A stretch of 33,827 nt of DNA, taken from NCBI GenBank assembly GCA_934635545.1, contig CAKTZN010000002.1, positions 1 to 33,827 on the forward strand, given 5' to 3'. A program made the position numbers and the translations under genes. This DNA comes from an uncultured Oscillospiraceae bacterium (GTDB lineage: Bacteria; Bacillota; Clostridia; Oscillospirales; Oscillospiraceae). Each line of letters opens with the position of its first letter. The first letter of the stretch is position 1. Below, piece by piece: positions 7,122-14,964 of this stretch. The notes below the pieces were generated by a model, which did no database searches, had not been told where the DNA came from, and saw nothing but the letters and a program-made list of their open reading frames with translations.

Positions 7122-8651
7122 TTATGACTGGGAGGAGGAAGCGCCGCCGGGCTTCTGGCCGGAGGGCTTCTGGGGCCGCTGGCCGCCGGCGGGCATTTCC
7201 GGGGGCTGCTGACCGTCGCCGGGCTGGAAATCGCCGGCCTGGAAATCACCCATATTGCCGGGGCCGCCGCCCATGCCGCCGAAGCCGGAGGAGACGGTGC
7301 CGCTCTGGGCCTCGGCGGTGAGGGTGGTGGTGCCCGCGGCGAGGGTATAGGTGGCCTGATCGGTCAGGTCGGGAGAGGAGAAGAACAGGAAGCTGGCATT
7401 GCATACCGCGCTGCCGCTGTAAACCGTATTGCCGTCGCTGTCGGTGACGGTGAAGGCGGCGTCCTTGGTGATGGCGCTGCCGCTGTTGGGGCCGCCGCCC
7501 ATACCGCCGGAGGATCCGAAGGTAAGGCAGGGCTGGGTGGCCGTCAGGTTCATGCCCATGCCATTGCTGCCGCCTGCCGCCAGGACGGTGCCGCCGGAGA
7601 CGGTGATGGTGCCGTCGGCGTCCAGAGGCTGGTTGTCCGCCGTGTTGGCCGTCCAGACAATGACGGTGCCGCCGGAGATGGTCAGGTCGCCGTTGGAGTC
7701 GAAGCCGTCGCCGCTGGAGGAACAGGCCGTGACGGTGCCGCCGGAGATGGTCATGGTGAAGTCATAGCCGCTCAGGTCGGAGTTGGCGGCGTTGAGACAG
7801 TCGTCGGAAGAAGTAATGTTGATATCGCCGGAACAGATATTCAGCTCGGCGGCCTCCAGTCCCTCGTAGCATTCGGTGATGGTGATGGTGGGGCCGTCGG
7901 TGCCCTCTGCGCCGATGTTCAGCACCAGGTCGCTGTGGATGGCGTCGTCGGCGGCGGAGATGGTGAGGGTGCCGCTCTCCACATTCAGGGCCTGTTCGGC
8001 GTTGATGGCGTCGTTGACCGGGGCGTTGACGGTGAGGGTCAGCTCACGGATGGTCAGGGACGCCTCGCCCTCCTCGGCGGTGGTGGCGCCGGACTTGATG
8101 CCGTTCTTGCCGTTGGCGGTGACGGTCAGGCTGCCGGTACCGCCAAGGGTCACCTGGGAGCCGTCCTTGCACTTGATGACGGCGTTTTCCGCCGCCTCGT
8201 TGTCGGGGTATTTATCGTCGTTGTTCTTGGCGCTATCGGTCAGGCTGTTGACGGAGCCCTCCGCCGCGACGATGGTGACCTGGGTGGACTTGTTGCAGGT
8301 GATGGGGGCGGTGTCGGCGCTGGTGAGGGCCAGACCGTTCAGCACCAGTGTCACGCCGGTGGTGCCCTTCTTCACGGTGATGGAGCCGTCGGCGCAGGTG
8401 CCGGTGACGGCGTAGGTGCCCGCACTGTCGATGGTGAGGGCCGTGCCGTCGATCTCATAGCCGGTGTAGGTGCCGTCCTGGGCGGTGATGCCGCTGTCGG
8501 TAAAGGTGAGGACGGTGGCGTTTTCCAGGGAGTAGGTGGTGCTGACCACTGGCTCGGCGGTATTTGTATTGGTATCGGTCGCCTGTGCGCCGCATGCCGC
8601 CAGCGACACCACCAGCGACGCCGCGCAGAGAAGGGAGAGAAGCTTTTTCAT
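7122..8651 (-). CDS. Carbohydrate-binding domain lipoprotein (Cthe_2159-like beta-helix)
   Basis: A 509-residue exported lipoprotein. The start at 8651 is set by AAGGAGGT upstream and by the signal peptide MKKLLSLLCAASLVVSLAAC, whose LAAC lipobox places the lipid on Cys20. The body is a series of short beta strands with repeated TISGGT-type turns and acidic DAIHSD/DDCLNA motifs, as in the Cthe_2159 family of calcium-binding parallel beta-helix proteins that bind cellulose or pectin-like acidic sugars. The tail is low-complexity Gly/Pro/Gln. It is divergent from a VTC/DUF4956/two-component operon and shares a mirror-image promoter with it; these families often travel together. The role is probably at the cell surface. 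Confidence 0.85.
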   Translation of the reverse strand: MKKLLSLLCAASLVVSLAACGAQATDTNTNTAEPVVSTTYSLENATVLTFTDSGITAQDGTYTGYEIDGTALTIDSAGTYAVTGTCADGSITVKKGTTGVTLVLNGLALTSADTAPITCNKSTQVTIVAAEGSVNSLTDSAKNNDDKYPDNEAAENAVIKCKDGSQVTLGGTGSLTVTANGKNGIKSGATTAEEGEASLTIRELTLTVNAPVNDAINAEQALNVESGTLTISAADDAIHSDLVLNIGAEGTDGPTITITECYEGLEAAELNICSGDINITSSDDCLNAANSDLSGYDFTMTISGGTVTACSSSGDGFDSNGDLTISGGTVIVWTANTADNQPLDADGTITVSGGTVLAAGGSNGMGMNLTATQPCLTFGSSGGMGGGPNSGSAITKDAAFTVTDSDGNTVYSGSAVCNASFLFFSSPDLTDQATYTLAAGTTTLTAEAQSGTVSSGFGGMGGGPGNMGDFQAGDFQPGDGQQPPEMPAGGQRPQKPSGQKPGGASSSQS

Positions 8652-8715
8652 GGAAATGACCTCCTTCGTCATGGGTGATATGTGGAAATGGCTTCGTTTC
8701 ATCTGTTGTGGCCCT

Positions 8716-8797
8716 ATCATACCGGGGGAACCTAAAAGAAACCTAAAGAAAAAAGAGATTTTTCTTTTAAGTTGGTTTTAGGCGGCGCAGGTATGAT
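8716..8797. promoter_or_regulatory. Mirror-symmetric divergent promoters with paired 11-bp-spaced operator repeats
   Basis: Rightward: TTTTAAG (8765-8771) and TTTTAGG (8776-8782), start-to-start 11 bases, then nine bases, then TATGAT (8792-8797). Leftward, on the minus strand: CTTTAGG (8748-8742) and TTTTAGG (8737-8731), again 11 bases apart, then nine bases, then TATGAT (8721-8716). Direct repeats one helical turn apart in the -35 position are the usual binding site of OmpR/PhoB-type regulators, and one is encoded in the rightward operon (10264-10938). Confidence 0.75.
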
Positions 8798-8822
8798 AGG
8801 TGGCACAAAGGAGGTGCTACCC

Positions 8823-9545
8823 ATGGCAGCACAGAGCAAGAACTGCTTTGAGCGGTATGAAAAGAAGTACCGCCTGACGGCGGCACAGCAGCAGACGGTG
8901 CTGGAGGGCATGCGGCCCTATATGAAAAAGGACGCCTACGGCGCGTACACCATCTGCAATATCTATTATGATACCGGCGACTGGCGGCTGATCCGGGCCT
9001 CGCTGGAGAAGCCGGTGTATAAGGAGAAGCTCCGGGTCCGCAGCTACGGTGTGCCGGACGGGGACGGCAAGGTGTTCGTGGAGCTGAAAAAGAAGTATGA
9101 CGGCGTGGTGTATAAGCGGCGCGTCACCATGGGGGCCGGTGAGGCGGCGTCCTTTCTGGCGGGGGACATCCCCAACGCCCACGGCCAGATCGGGCAGGAG
9201 ATCCTCTGGTTCCAGCGGTTCTATCAGGCCAGGCCCAGGGTGTTCATCGCCTATGACCGGCTGGCCTTTGCCGGGATCGACGATCCCGAGCTGCGGATCA
9301 CCTTCGACACCAACCTGCGGTGGCGTGACACGGCGCTTGACCTGCGGCTGGGGGACTACGGCGCGCCCATCACCGACCCGGGCATGATCCTGATGGAGAT
9401 CAAGATCCCCGGCGCGTGTCCCCTGTGGCTCAGTCGGCTCCTGTCTCAGGCGGGGGTGTTCCCCACGTCGTTTTCCAAGTACGGCTATTGCTATCAGCAT
9501 CACATCTTACCGAACATCAGCAAGGAGGGACGTTATTGTGCTTAG
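8823..9545 (+). CDS. VTC-domain protein (polyphosphate polymerase-like)
   Basis: A 240-residue single-domain VTC (CYTH/tunnel-fold) protein. The basic residues that line the tunnel in yeast Vtc4 have clear counterparts: RYEKKYRL (11-18), KEKLRVRSYG (67-76), VELKKKYDGVVYKRR (86-100), and late LMEIKI and FSKYGYCY. The domain in eukaryotes makes polyphosphate from ATP; in bacteria the activity is mostly unproven. AAAGGAGG precedes the ATG at 8823. It overlaps the next gene by eight bases and lies in one operon with the DUF4956 membrane protein and the two-component system, a pairing common in Firmicutes that suggests the two proteins act together. Confidence 0.9.
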   Translation: MAAQSKNCFERYEKKYRLTAAQQQTVLEGMRPYMKKDAYGAYTICNIYYDTGDWRLIRASLEKPVYKEKLRVRSYGVPDGDGKVFVELKKKYDGVVYKRRVTMGAGEAASFLAGDIPNAHGQIGQEILWFQRFYQARPRVFIAYDRLAFAGIDDPELRITFDTNLRWRDTALDLRLGDYGAPITDPGMILMEIKIPGACPLWLSRLLSQAGVFPTSFSKYGYCYQHHILPNISKEGRYCA

Positions 9546-10200
9546 TTCGATTATGGGAACGGAATTGACGCTGTCCGTGTTTCTGATCTGCACCGGCGTG
9601 TCGCTGGTGCTGGGGATCGCGCTGGCGCTGGTGGCCCAGTTCCGGGCCCGCTCCAGCCAGAGCTTCGCCGTGACGCTGGCGCTGCTGCCCATGGTGGTGC
9701 AGGTGGTGATCATGCTGGTGAACGGCAACATCGGCGCGGGCGTGGCGGTGGCCGGGGCCTTCAGCCTGGTGCGCTTCCGCTCGATGCCCGGCACGGCCCG
9801 GGAGATCGGGGCGCTGTTTCTGGCCATGGCCATCGGTCTTGCCGACGGCATGGGTTATGTGGGTCTGGCGGCGCTGACCTTCGTCATCGCGGCCATCGCG
9901 CTGGTGGCGCTGACGGCGCTGGGCCTGGGGCAGAAGGGCTGCGGTGAGCGGATCCTGAAGATCACCATTCCGGAGAATCTGGACTATGAGGGGCTGTTTG
10001 ACGACCTCTTCGACCAGTACACCAGCGCCCACACGCTGGTGAAGGTGAAGACCAGCAACATGGGGACGCTGTATGAGCTGGAGTACCGCGTCACGCTGCG
10101 GTCGGACAGCGTGCCCAAGGCGTTTCTGGACGCGCTGCGGTGCCGCAACGGCAACCTGAACATCGTCTGCGGCCGGGAAACGGCGAAGGACGCGCTGTAA
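9538..10200 (+). CDS. DUF4956 integral membrane protein
   Basis: A 220-residue protein with about four hydrophobic spans in its first 135 residues and a soluble ferredoxin-like C-terminal part. The family hallmark SLVRFRSMPGTAREIG sits between spans. I took the GTG at 9538, nine bases after AGGAGG; the first ATG (9553) is too far from that site. The start lies inside the end of the VTC gene, so translation is coupled. The VTC domain is probably recruited to the membrane by this protein (inference from constant pairing). Its own reaction is unknown. Confidence 0.88.
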   Translation: MLSSIMGTELTLSVFLICTGVSLVLGIALALVAQFRARSSQSFAVTLALLPMVVQVVIMLVNGNIGAGVAVAGAFSLVRFRSMPGTAREIGALFLAMAIGLADGMGYVGLAALTFVIAAIALVALTALGLGQKGCGERILKITIPENLDYEGLFDDLFDQYTSAHTLVKVKTSNMGTLYELEYRVTLRSDSVPKAFLDALRCRNGNLNIVCGRETAKDAL

Positions 10201-10263
10201 CGGTTGATTTTTCCCGGGTATTTCACTATACTATCCCTATCAAATGACACGAGGTGATGATGG

Positions 10264-10938
10264 ATGCGGCTGCTGATCGCGGAGGATGAGCTGGATCTGG
10301 CGGAGGCGCTGACGGTGTTTTTCGAGAAGAACCACTTCTCGGTGGATGCGGTCCACAACGGGTTCGACGCCTATGAATACGCCGCCTCCGGCGGGTATGA
10401 CGGGGTGATCCTGGACGTGATGATGCCCAAGATGAACGGCATCCAGGTGCTGGAGCGGCTGCGTGCCGAGGGGTGCAGGACCCCCATCATGATGCTGACG
10501 GCCAAGGGCCAGAAGGATGACCGGATCACCGGCTTCAACGCCGGGGCCGACGACTATCTGCCCAAGCCCTTTGATCCCGACGAGCTGCTGAGCCGGGTGC
10601 GGGCCATGCTGCGCCGGGGCGAGGCGTATCAGCCGCCGGTGCTGGCCTGGGGCGACGTGACGCTGGATCCGGGCACGGGCCTGCTGGCGTGCGGCGGGCA
10701 GTCCGTGCGCCTTGGCGGGCGGGAGTTCCAGGTGATGGAGCTGTTCCTGCGCAATCCCCGGCAGGTGTTCTCCGCCGAGCGGATCATGGAGCGGGTCTGG
10801 GGCTGGGACAACGAGGCGGAGATCAACGTGGTGTGGGTCAACATCTCCAACCTGCGGAAAAAGCTGAAGGCCATCGGCTCACGGGTGACGCTGAAGGTGA
10901 ACCGGGGACTGGGCTACGCCCTGGAGGACGAGACATGA
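10264..10938 (+). CDS. OmpR-family response regulator
   Basis: A 224-residue regulator with an intact receiver: acidic pocket around Glu7-Asp8, phospho-acceptor Asp51 (in VILDVMMPKMNG), Thr79 and Lys101. The C-terminal winged helix (about 128-222) has the usual LGGREFQVMELFLRNP and a VNISNLRKKL recognition region. GAGGTG lies seven bases before the ATG. Its stop overlaps the kinase start by four bases (ATGA). Likely targets are the paired repeats at 8731-8782, which would let it control its own operon and the divergent lipoprotein. The 63-base gap before it holds a TATACT that might give an internal promoter. Confidence 0.93.
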   Translation: MRLLIAEDELDLAEALTVFFEKNHFSVDAVHNGFDAYEYAASGGYDGVILDVMMPKMNGIQVLERLRAEGCRTPIMMLTAKGQKDDRITGFNAGADDYLPKPFDPDELLSRVRAMLRRGEAYQPPVLAWGDVTLDPGTGLLACGGQSVRLGGREFQVMELFLRNPRQVFSAERIMERVWGWDNEAEINVVWVNISNLRKKLKAIGSRVTLKVNRGLGYALEDET

Positions 10939-12212
10939 TCAAACGCCTGCGGAACCGGTTCATCCGGATCACCACACTGTCGGTGGCGGCGGTGATGCTG
11001 CTGCTGACGGTGATACTGAATGTGGCCAACTACATCTCCACCGACGGCGATCTGCGCGGCACGCTGACGCTGATCAGCGAGAATCAGGGCACCATTCCCG
11101 TTTCGGACAGCGGTGCCGACATACCGGAGCCCTCCGGGGGCGATGACGTGCCGCCGCCTGCGCCGCCCGCGGAGATGCCCGGCGGACGGGACGGACGGTT
11201 CACGCCGGAGACGCCGTTTTCCACCCGGTACTTCGTGCTGCGGTACGATGACGACGGGACCATGACGCTGGCCGATCTGACGAAGATCGCCTCGGTGACG
11301 GAGGACGACACGGCGGCGTATCTGGCGGCGGCGCTGGAGAACGGCGAGGGCTATGGCCGCCGCGGCAGCTTCCGCTTTCTGGTGGTAAAGACCGGGGAGA
11401 ACCAGAACATGGCTATCTTCCTGGACAGCTATCAGCAGTTCCGGGCCATGCGGACGGTGCTGGTGTGGTCGCTGGCGGCGGATGCCGGGTGCACGCTGCT
11501 GGTGCTGCTGCTGGTGGTGCTGCTGAGCCGACGGGCCATCGATCCGGTGGTGCGCAGCGCCCGGCAGCAGAAGCAGTTCATCACCGACGCCAGCCATGAG
11601 CTGAAGACCCCCATCACCGTTATCGCCACCAGCCTGAAGGTGCTGGAGATGGAGGTGGGGCGGCAGAAGTGGATCGACAAGGCACAGGCCCAGACGGAGA
11701 AGCTGACGGAGCTGGTGAATTCCCTGGTGACGCTGAGCCGCATGGACGAGGAGGAGTCGCCCCTGAAAATGGCGCCCTTCCCCATCAGCGACGCGGTGAC
11801 GGAGACGGCGGAGTCCTTCCGGGAGCACGCCCTGTCACAGGGCCATGAGCTGACGCTGGCCATCCAGCCGGGGCTGACGTACCGGGGGGATGAATACGCC
11901 GTGCGGCAGTTGGTGTCCATCCTGCTGGACAACGCGGTGAAGTACGCCGCGCCGGGCTCACCCATCACGCTGGCGCTGGAGAAGAGCCGCAGGGGCGTGG
12001 TGCTGCGCGGCGGCAACCGGTGTACGGAGCCCGGCGGCATCGACACGGAGAAGCTGTTCGACCGGTTCTATCAGGCCGACCCCTCCCGGGGCAGCGGCGG
12101 CTTCGGCGTGGGGCTGTCCATCGCCAGAGGCATCGCCGAGGGCCACCACGGCACCATCCGGGCGGAGCTGGAGGGCGAGGACATCCGGTTTACAGCGGAA
12201 TTGAAGGAATAA
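10935..12212 (+). CDS. Membrane sensor histidine kinase
   Basis: A 425-residue kinase paired with the preceding regulator. Spans at about 13-33 and 175-197 enclose an extracytoplasmic domain rich in proline and acid residues (60-95). The phosphorylated His221 is in DASHELKTPITVI, and the N-box SILLDNAVKYAAPG is intact. The G1 region is atypical (VVLRGGNRCTEPGG in place of DxGxG), while the later RFYQADPSRGSGGFGVGLS is normal; this pattern is known in kinases of this cluster type. The signal is unknown; the co-regulated genes point to the cell envelope or polyphosphate. Confidence 0.92.
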   Translation: MIKRLRNRFIRITTLSVAAVMLLLTVILNVANYISTDGDLRGTLTLISENQGTIPVSDSGADIPEPSGGDDVPPPAPPAEMPGGRDGRFTPETPFSTRYFVLRYDDDGTMTLADLTKIASVTEDDTAAYLAAALENGEGYGRRGSFRFLVVKTGENQNMAIFLDSYQQFRAMRTVLVWSLAADAGCTLLVLLLVVLLSRRAIDPVVRSARQQKQFITDASHELKTPITVIATSLKVLEMEVGRQKWIDKAQAQTEKLTELVNSLVTLSRMDEEESPLKMAPFPISDAVTETAESFREHALSQGHELTLAIQPGLTYRGDEYAVRQLVSILLDNAVKYAAPGSPITLALEKSRRGVVLRGGNRCTEPGGIDTEKLFDRFYQADPSRGSGGFGVGLSIARGIAEGHHGTIRAELEGEDIRFTAELKE

Positions 12213-12226
12213 ACGTTTTTCTGAGA

Positions 12227-12335
12227 GGCGGACAGCACTGTCCGCCCCTGTGGGCGTTCCGGAAAGCCAAAGCGGTATCCGGCGGGGCGATGTGGGCATC
12301 GCCCCCTACGGAAAGGGCTGATGGTGTCCGGCGTG
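12227..12335. repeat. Dispersed intergenic repeat, copy 2
   Basis: Two perfect palindromes, GGCGGACA/TGTCCGCC (12227-12246) and GGGGCGATG/CATCGCCCC with loop TGGG (12284-12305), followed by CCCCTACGG. The stretch from GTCCGCCCCT onward resembles 3487-3597. It follows directly after the kinase stop and has no coding potential. Confidence 0.65.
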
Positions 12336-12362
12336 TATGGGGCGTCGGGCGGAAATTACCTA

Positions 12363-12391
12363 TTGAAATAGGCGGCGGCGCGTGATAAAAT
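12363..12391 (+). promoter_or_regulatory. Probable promoter for the methyltransferase unit
   Basis: TTGAAA (12363-12368), a 17-base spacer and TAAAAT (12386-12391), each one base off consensus. The predicted start near 12398 leaves a leader of about 115 bases before the ACG start. Confidence 0.6.
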
Positions 12392-12409
12392 GCAGCTATC
12401 AGAGAGCAT

Positions 12410-12431
12410 GCCGCGGCAGGCGGCTTTTTTT
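12410..12431 (+). terminator. Short intrinsic terminator inside the methyltransferase leader
   Basis: GCCGC, loop GGCAG, GCGGC, then seven T. It lies only a few bases after the predicted transcription start, so it either ends read-through from the two-component operon or acts as an attenuator for the methyltransferase. Confidence 0.6.
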
Positions 12432-12437
12432 GGAGAC

Positions 12438-12485
12438 GGCGGTTAGAAACAGCTAACCGCCAAGACACGGGGCGGGACGGCCCCG
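12438..12485 (+). other. Two stem-loops between terminator and methyltransferase start
   Basis: GGCGGTTAG/CTAACCGCC (12438-12461, 6-base loop) and CGGGGC/GCCCCG (12468-12485, 6-base loop) lie in the leader before the AAGGGAGG ribosome site at 12496-12503. They match no riboswitch class I recognise. Confidence 0.45.
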
Positions 12486-12511
12486 AGATCCCCGGAAGGG
12501 AGGCGGCAGAG

Positions 12512-13138
12512 ACGGACGCGAAAAAGAATTTCTGGGACAGGAACGCCGGACGGTACGACCGGTTCATGCGGAAGGATGCGGCGGCCTATGAGCAGCTATA
12601 CGACCTGATCCGCCCGGTGGTGCGGCACAGGACGGTGCTGGAGCTGGCCACCGGCACGGGGCTGATCGCCCGGCACATCGTCAGCGGCGCGGCCATGGTG
12701 GAGGCCACCGACGCGTCGCAGGAGATGATCCAGCAGGCGCGGCGGGAGAACCGCTCCGCCAAGCTGCGCTTTTCGGTGCAGGATATGTTTCACCTGCCCT
12801 ACGCGGCGGGCTCCTTCGACGTGGTGATCGTGGCCAACGCGCTGCACATCGTGCCGGAGCCGGAGAAGGCGCTGGGGGAGATCCGGCGGGTGCTGAAGCC
12901 GGACGGGGTGCTGATCGCGCCCACCTTCACCCATGCGGGGAACTCCCTGTACGGCAGGATCAGGGCCTTTGCCATGAAGCTGGCGGGCTTCCCCCTGCAC
13001 AGCAAGTGGAGCAGCGGGGAATATCTGGCGTTTCTGGAGCGCTGCGGCTGGTCGGTGCGGGAGAGCACGGTGCTGAAGGCGTCGTTCCCCATGACCTACG
13101 CGCTGTGCGTGAAAAAAGAGCAGGAGGAACAGGTATGA
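12512..13138 (+). CDS. Class I SAM-dependent methyltransferase, apparent ACG start
   Basis: A UbiE/COQ5-like small-molecule methyltransferase with motif I VLELATGTGLIARHI, the acidic post-I residue in VEATDASQEM and DVVIVANALHIVPEP. The first ATG (12566) would cut off the conserved opening KKNFWDRNAGRYDRFM, which is in frame upstream. No ATG, GTG or TTG occurs in that stretch, but an ACG at 12512 stands eight bases after AAGGGAGG (12496-12503), where relatives have their ATG. I therefore call 208 residues from ACG. It overlaps the next gene by four bases. The substrate is unknown. Confidence 0.85.
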   Translation, partial: TDAKKNFWDRNAGRYDRFMRKDAAAYEQLYDLIRPVVRHRTVLELATGTGLIARHIVSGAAMVEATDASQEMIQQARRENRSAKLRFSVQDMFHLPYAAGSFDVVIVANALHIVPEPEKALGEIRRVLKPDGVLIAPTFTHAGNSLYGRIRAFAMKLAGFPLHSKWSSGEYLAFLERCGWSVRESTVLKASFPMTYALCVKKEQEEQV

Positions 13139-13770
13139 AATATATGGGAATGCCCATGGGCATGTGGGCGCTGTTCGCGGCATCCTTCCGGCAGCAGTTG
13201 ACGGCGGTGCTGGGCTATACGGCGGCGGAGGCACGGGAGATCACGGCCAGAGCAAAGCCCCGGTACCGGGAGATCATCGCCGGGCTGCCGGAGTTTGAGA
13301 AGGGCGACCGGTTCCAGATGAACATCGTCAACTGCGCCATGCTGGGGGCGTTTATCCTGTCCATGCCGAAGCGGCCGGAGGTGGCGCCGCTGACGGAGTA
13401 CTACGCCAGGGCCATGATGACGAAGCCTATGAAATGGTTCTGCCGCAAGAGCGGCAAAAATAAGTTCACGGAGAAGGACATCGCGGGCATGAAGGCCACC
13501 GCCGCCCTGCGCTCCGCCGACCGCAATCCCTATTCCTGGAACATGGAGTTCCTGCTCTATGGGGACGGCAGCGGGTACGAGGCCCGGTTCAGCCGGTGCG
13601 GCATCTGCACGCTGATGCGTGAGCTGGGGCTGTATGACCTGACACCGGCCATGTGCCATCTGGACTACACCATGGCCGAGGCGGGAGAGGCCGCGGACTT
13701 CGTGCGGGAGTACACCCTGGCCTCCGGCGGGCCCTACTGTGACTGCGGCTATCACAAAAAGAGAGCATGA
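13135..13770 (+). CDS. L-2-amino-thiazoline-4-carboxylic acid hydrolase family protein
   Basis: A 211-residue protein of the ATC-hydrolase family, recognised by its overall pattern: opening KYMGMPMGMWALFAASF, central FCRKSGKNKFTEKD, and the cysteine-rich CGICTLMRELGLYDLTPAMC and PYCDCGY near the end. Family members in pseudomonads convert the thiazoline to L-cysteine precursors, but most Clostridial members sit, as here, directly behind a small methyltransferase and probably act on something else (inference). AGGAGG lies seven bases before the ATG, and ATGA overlaps the methyltransferase stop. A strong terminator follows. Confidence 0.82.
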   Translation: MKYMGMPMGMWALFAASFRQQLTAVLGYTAAEAREITARAKPRYREIIAGLPEFEKGDRFQMNIVNCAMLGAFILSMPKRPEVAPLTEYYARAMMTKPMKWFCRKSGKNKFTEKDIAGMKATAALRSADRNPYSWNMEFLLYGDGSGYEARFSRCGICTLMRELGLYDLTPAMCHLDYTMAEAGEAADFVREYTLASGGPYCDCGYHKKRA

Positions 13771-13777
13771 CGGATAA

Positions 13778-13811
13778 AAAACCGCGCCTGTCACCGGACA
13801 GGCGCGGTTTT
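13778..13811 (+). terminator. Strong intrinsic terminator
   Basis: A perfect 11-bp GC-rich core (13782-13792 with 13797-13807, loop ACCG) extended by A-T pairs and ending in TTTT, directly after the hydrolase-family gene. Confidence 0.92.
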
Positions 13812-13891
13812 GCGCTGCGGAGGGGGAGAGGGGGAGAACGGGGACGCATATAATATGCGATACTATATTTAATAATGTATAGGATGGAAAT

Positions 13892-13938
13892 GCAAAAGGC
13901 AAAGAAGCCGCCGGAACGGCGGCTCCTTTGCCTTTTGC
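13892..13938 (-). terminator. Long hairpin ending the ubiquitin-like operon
   Basis: Arms GCAAAAGGCAAAG (13892-13904) and CTTTGCCTTTTGC (13926-13938) enclose a second GCCGCC/GGCGGC stem, giving a hairpin of about 20 bp six bases beyond the last operon stop. The T-run after it is poor on the minus strand, but position and stability suit an operon end. The 80 bases between this and the terminator at 13811 are AT-rich and hold no gene. Confidence 0.7.
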
Positions 13939-13943
13939 AGAGG

Positions 13944-14951
13944 TCAGGGAGAGAGGGGAAGAAGCAGTGTCTGTCCGGCATAGATGCGGTCGGGGTCCTC
14001 TATGCCGTTGATGCCCAGGATGATCCGGTGATCCGCCCCGTAGTCCAGGTCCGCGGCGCGGCAGATATCGGACAGGGTGTCTCCGGGCCGGACGGTGTAG
14101 GGGATCAGGCGCACCGCACCGTCGGAGGGGGCATCGGCGTCAGCGTCGGCGGACAGTTGAGCCTGCAGGGCGGAGATGGTCTCCTCCTGCCGGGCCATGT
14201 CCTCCTGCTGCCGGGTGAGGCGGGCCTCCAGCTCTGTCTGGACGGTCTGCTGGCGGCGGAGGGTCAGCCCCAGCCACAGCGTGCCGCACAGCAGCAGCGC
14301 GGTGAGCGCGCAGAGGGCTGCCGTCAGCACCGCGGGCACTTTTCCGGCGGGGGCGGCCTTTTTCGGGGGCTGCTCCCGCGCCAGGCGGATGGGCTTGCCC
14401 ACGTCGTCATAGACGTAATAGCCCTTCAGCTTTTCGATCTTTCCGTTCTTCCACTGGAAGAAGCCCCGGAGATGCTGGACGGGGTCGATGACGTAGGCGA
14501 TCTGGAAGGGGAGGTCGAAGAAGTTCTCCTGGATGAACAGGTCATAGTTGGACAGGAAGATGCCGTAGCCGGGGTGGGTGTGCTGCCAGCCCAGGATCCG
14601 CTTGTCGGGACAGGTCTCGGCGTGCCGGGCGTGGATGTCGTCCCAGGTCCGGTGGGTGAAGGTCAGGGTGGAGGCGGAGGCGTCGGTATACCGGGCCTCC
14701 AGATACCGGGAGAGGATCACATGGGTTTTGCCCTGCTCACAGCAGTAGTCCCCCAGCAGGATGCTGCCCAGCTCCCGCTTCGTGTCGGAGGCGGCGTATT
14801 CCTCCAGGGCCCTGTAGACGTCCTGTTTGATATAGACCCGGACGTCGTCGGACTCGATCTGGCCGACGGTCAGGAAGTTGGCGGGGAGCTGCACCGCTCC
14901 GGCGGAGGGCTCTGTTCCGGCGGACAGCTCGATGTCAAATGTGTCTTGCAA
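13944..14951 (-). CDS. JAB/MPN metalloprotease with membrane span, coiled coil and LysM domain
   Basis: A 335-residue deubiquitinase-like protein. The JAMM zinc site is complete: Glu60 (in KRELGSILLG), His124 and His126 (in GWQHTHPGYG), Ser134 and Asp137 (in FLSNYD). A membrane span lies at 205-230, a coiled coil rich in Gln/Glu/Arg at 235-268, and a LysM at about 285-333 (YTVRPGDTLSDI through AGQTLLLPL). With the peptidase in the cytosol the LysM would lie outside and bind peptidoglycan (inference). The start is TTG at 14951, nine bases after a GGAGG that overlaps the previous stop codon. It should cut the ubiquitin-like protein from targets or trim its tail. It is the last gene of the operon and a paralogue of 15755-16672. 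Confidence 0.9.
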   Translation of the reverse strand: MQDTFDIELSAGTEPSAGAVQLPANFLTVGQIESDDVRVYIKQDVYRALEEYAASDTKRELGSILLGDYCCEQGKTHVILSRYLEARYTDASASTLTFTHRTWDDIHARHAETCPDKRILGWQHTHPGYGIFLSNYDLFIQENFFDLPFQIAYVIDPVQHLRGFFQWKNGKIEKLKGYYVYDDVGKPIRLAREQPPKKAAPAGKVPAVLTAALCALTALLLCGTLWLGLTLRRQQTVQTELEARLTRQQEDMARQEETISALQAQLSADADADAPSDGAVRLIPYTVRPGDTLSDICRAADLDYGADHRIILGINGIEDPDRIYAGQTLLLPLSP

Positions 14952-14964
14952 TTCCGGGCACCTC

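Noticed and set aside
12566..13138. Methyltransferase starting at the first ATG
   Set aside because: It has no ribosome site at the right distance and would lose the conserved FWDRNAGRYDRF segment that is in frame just upstream.
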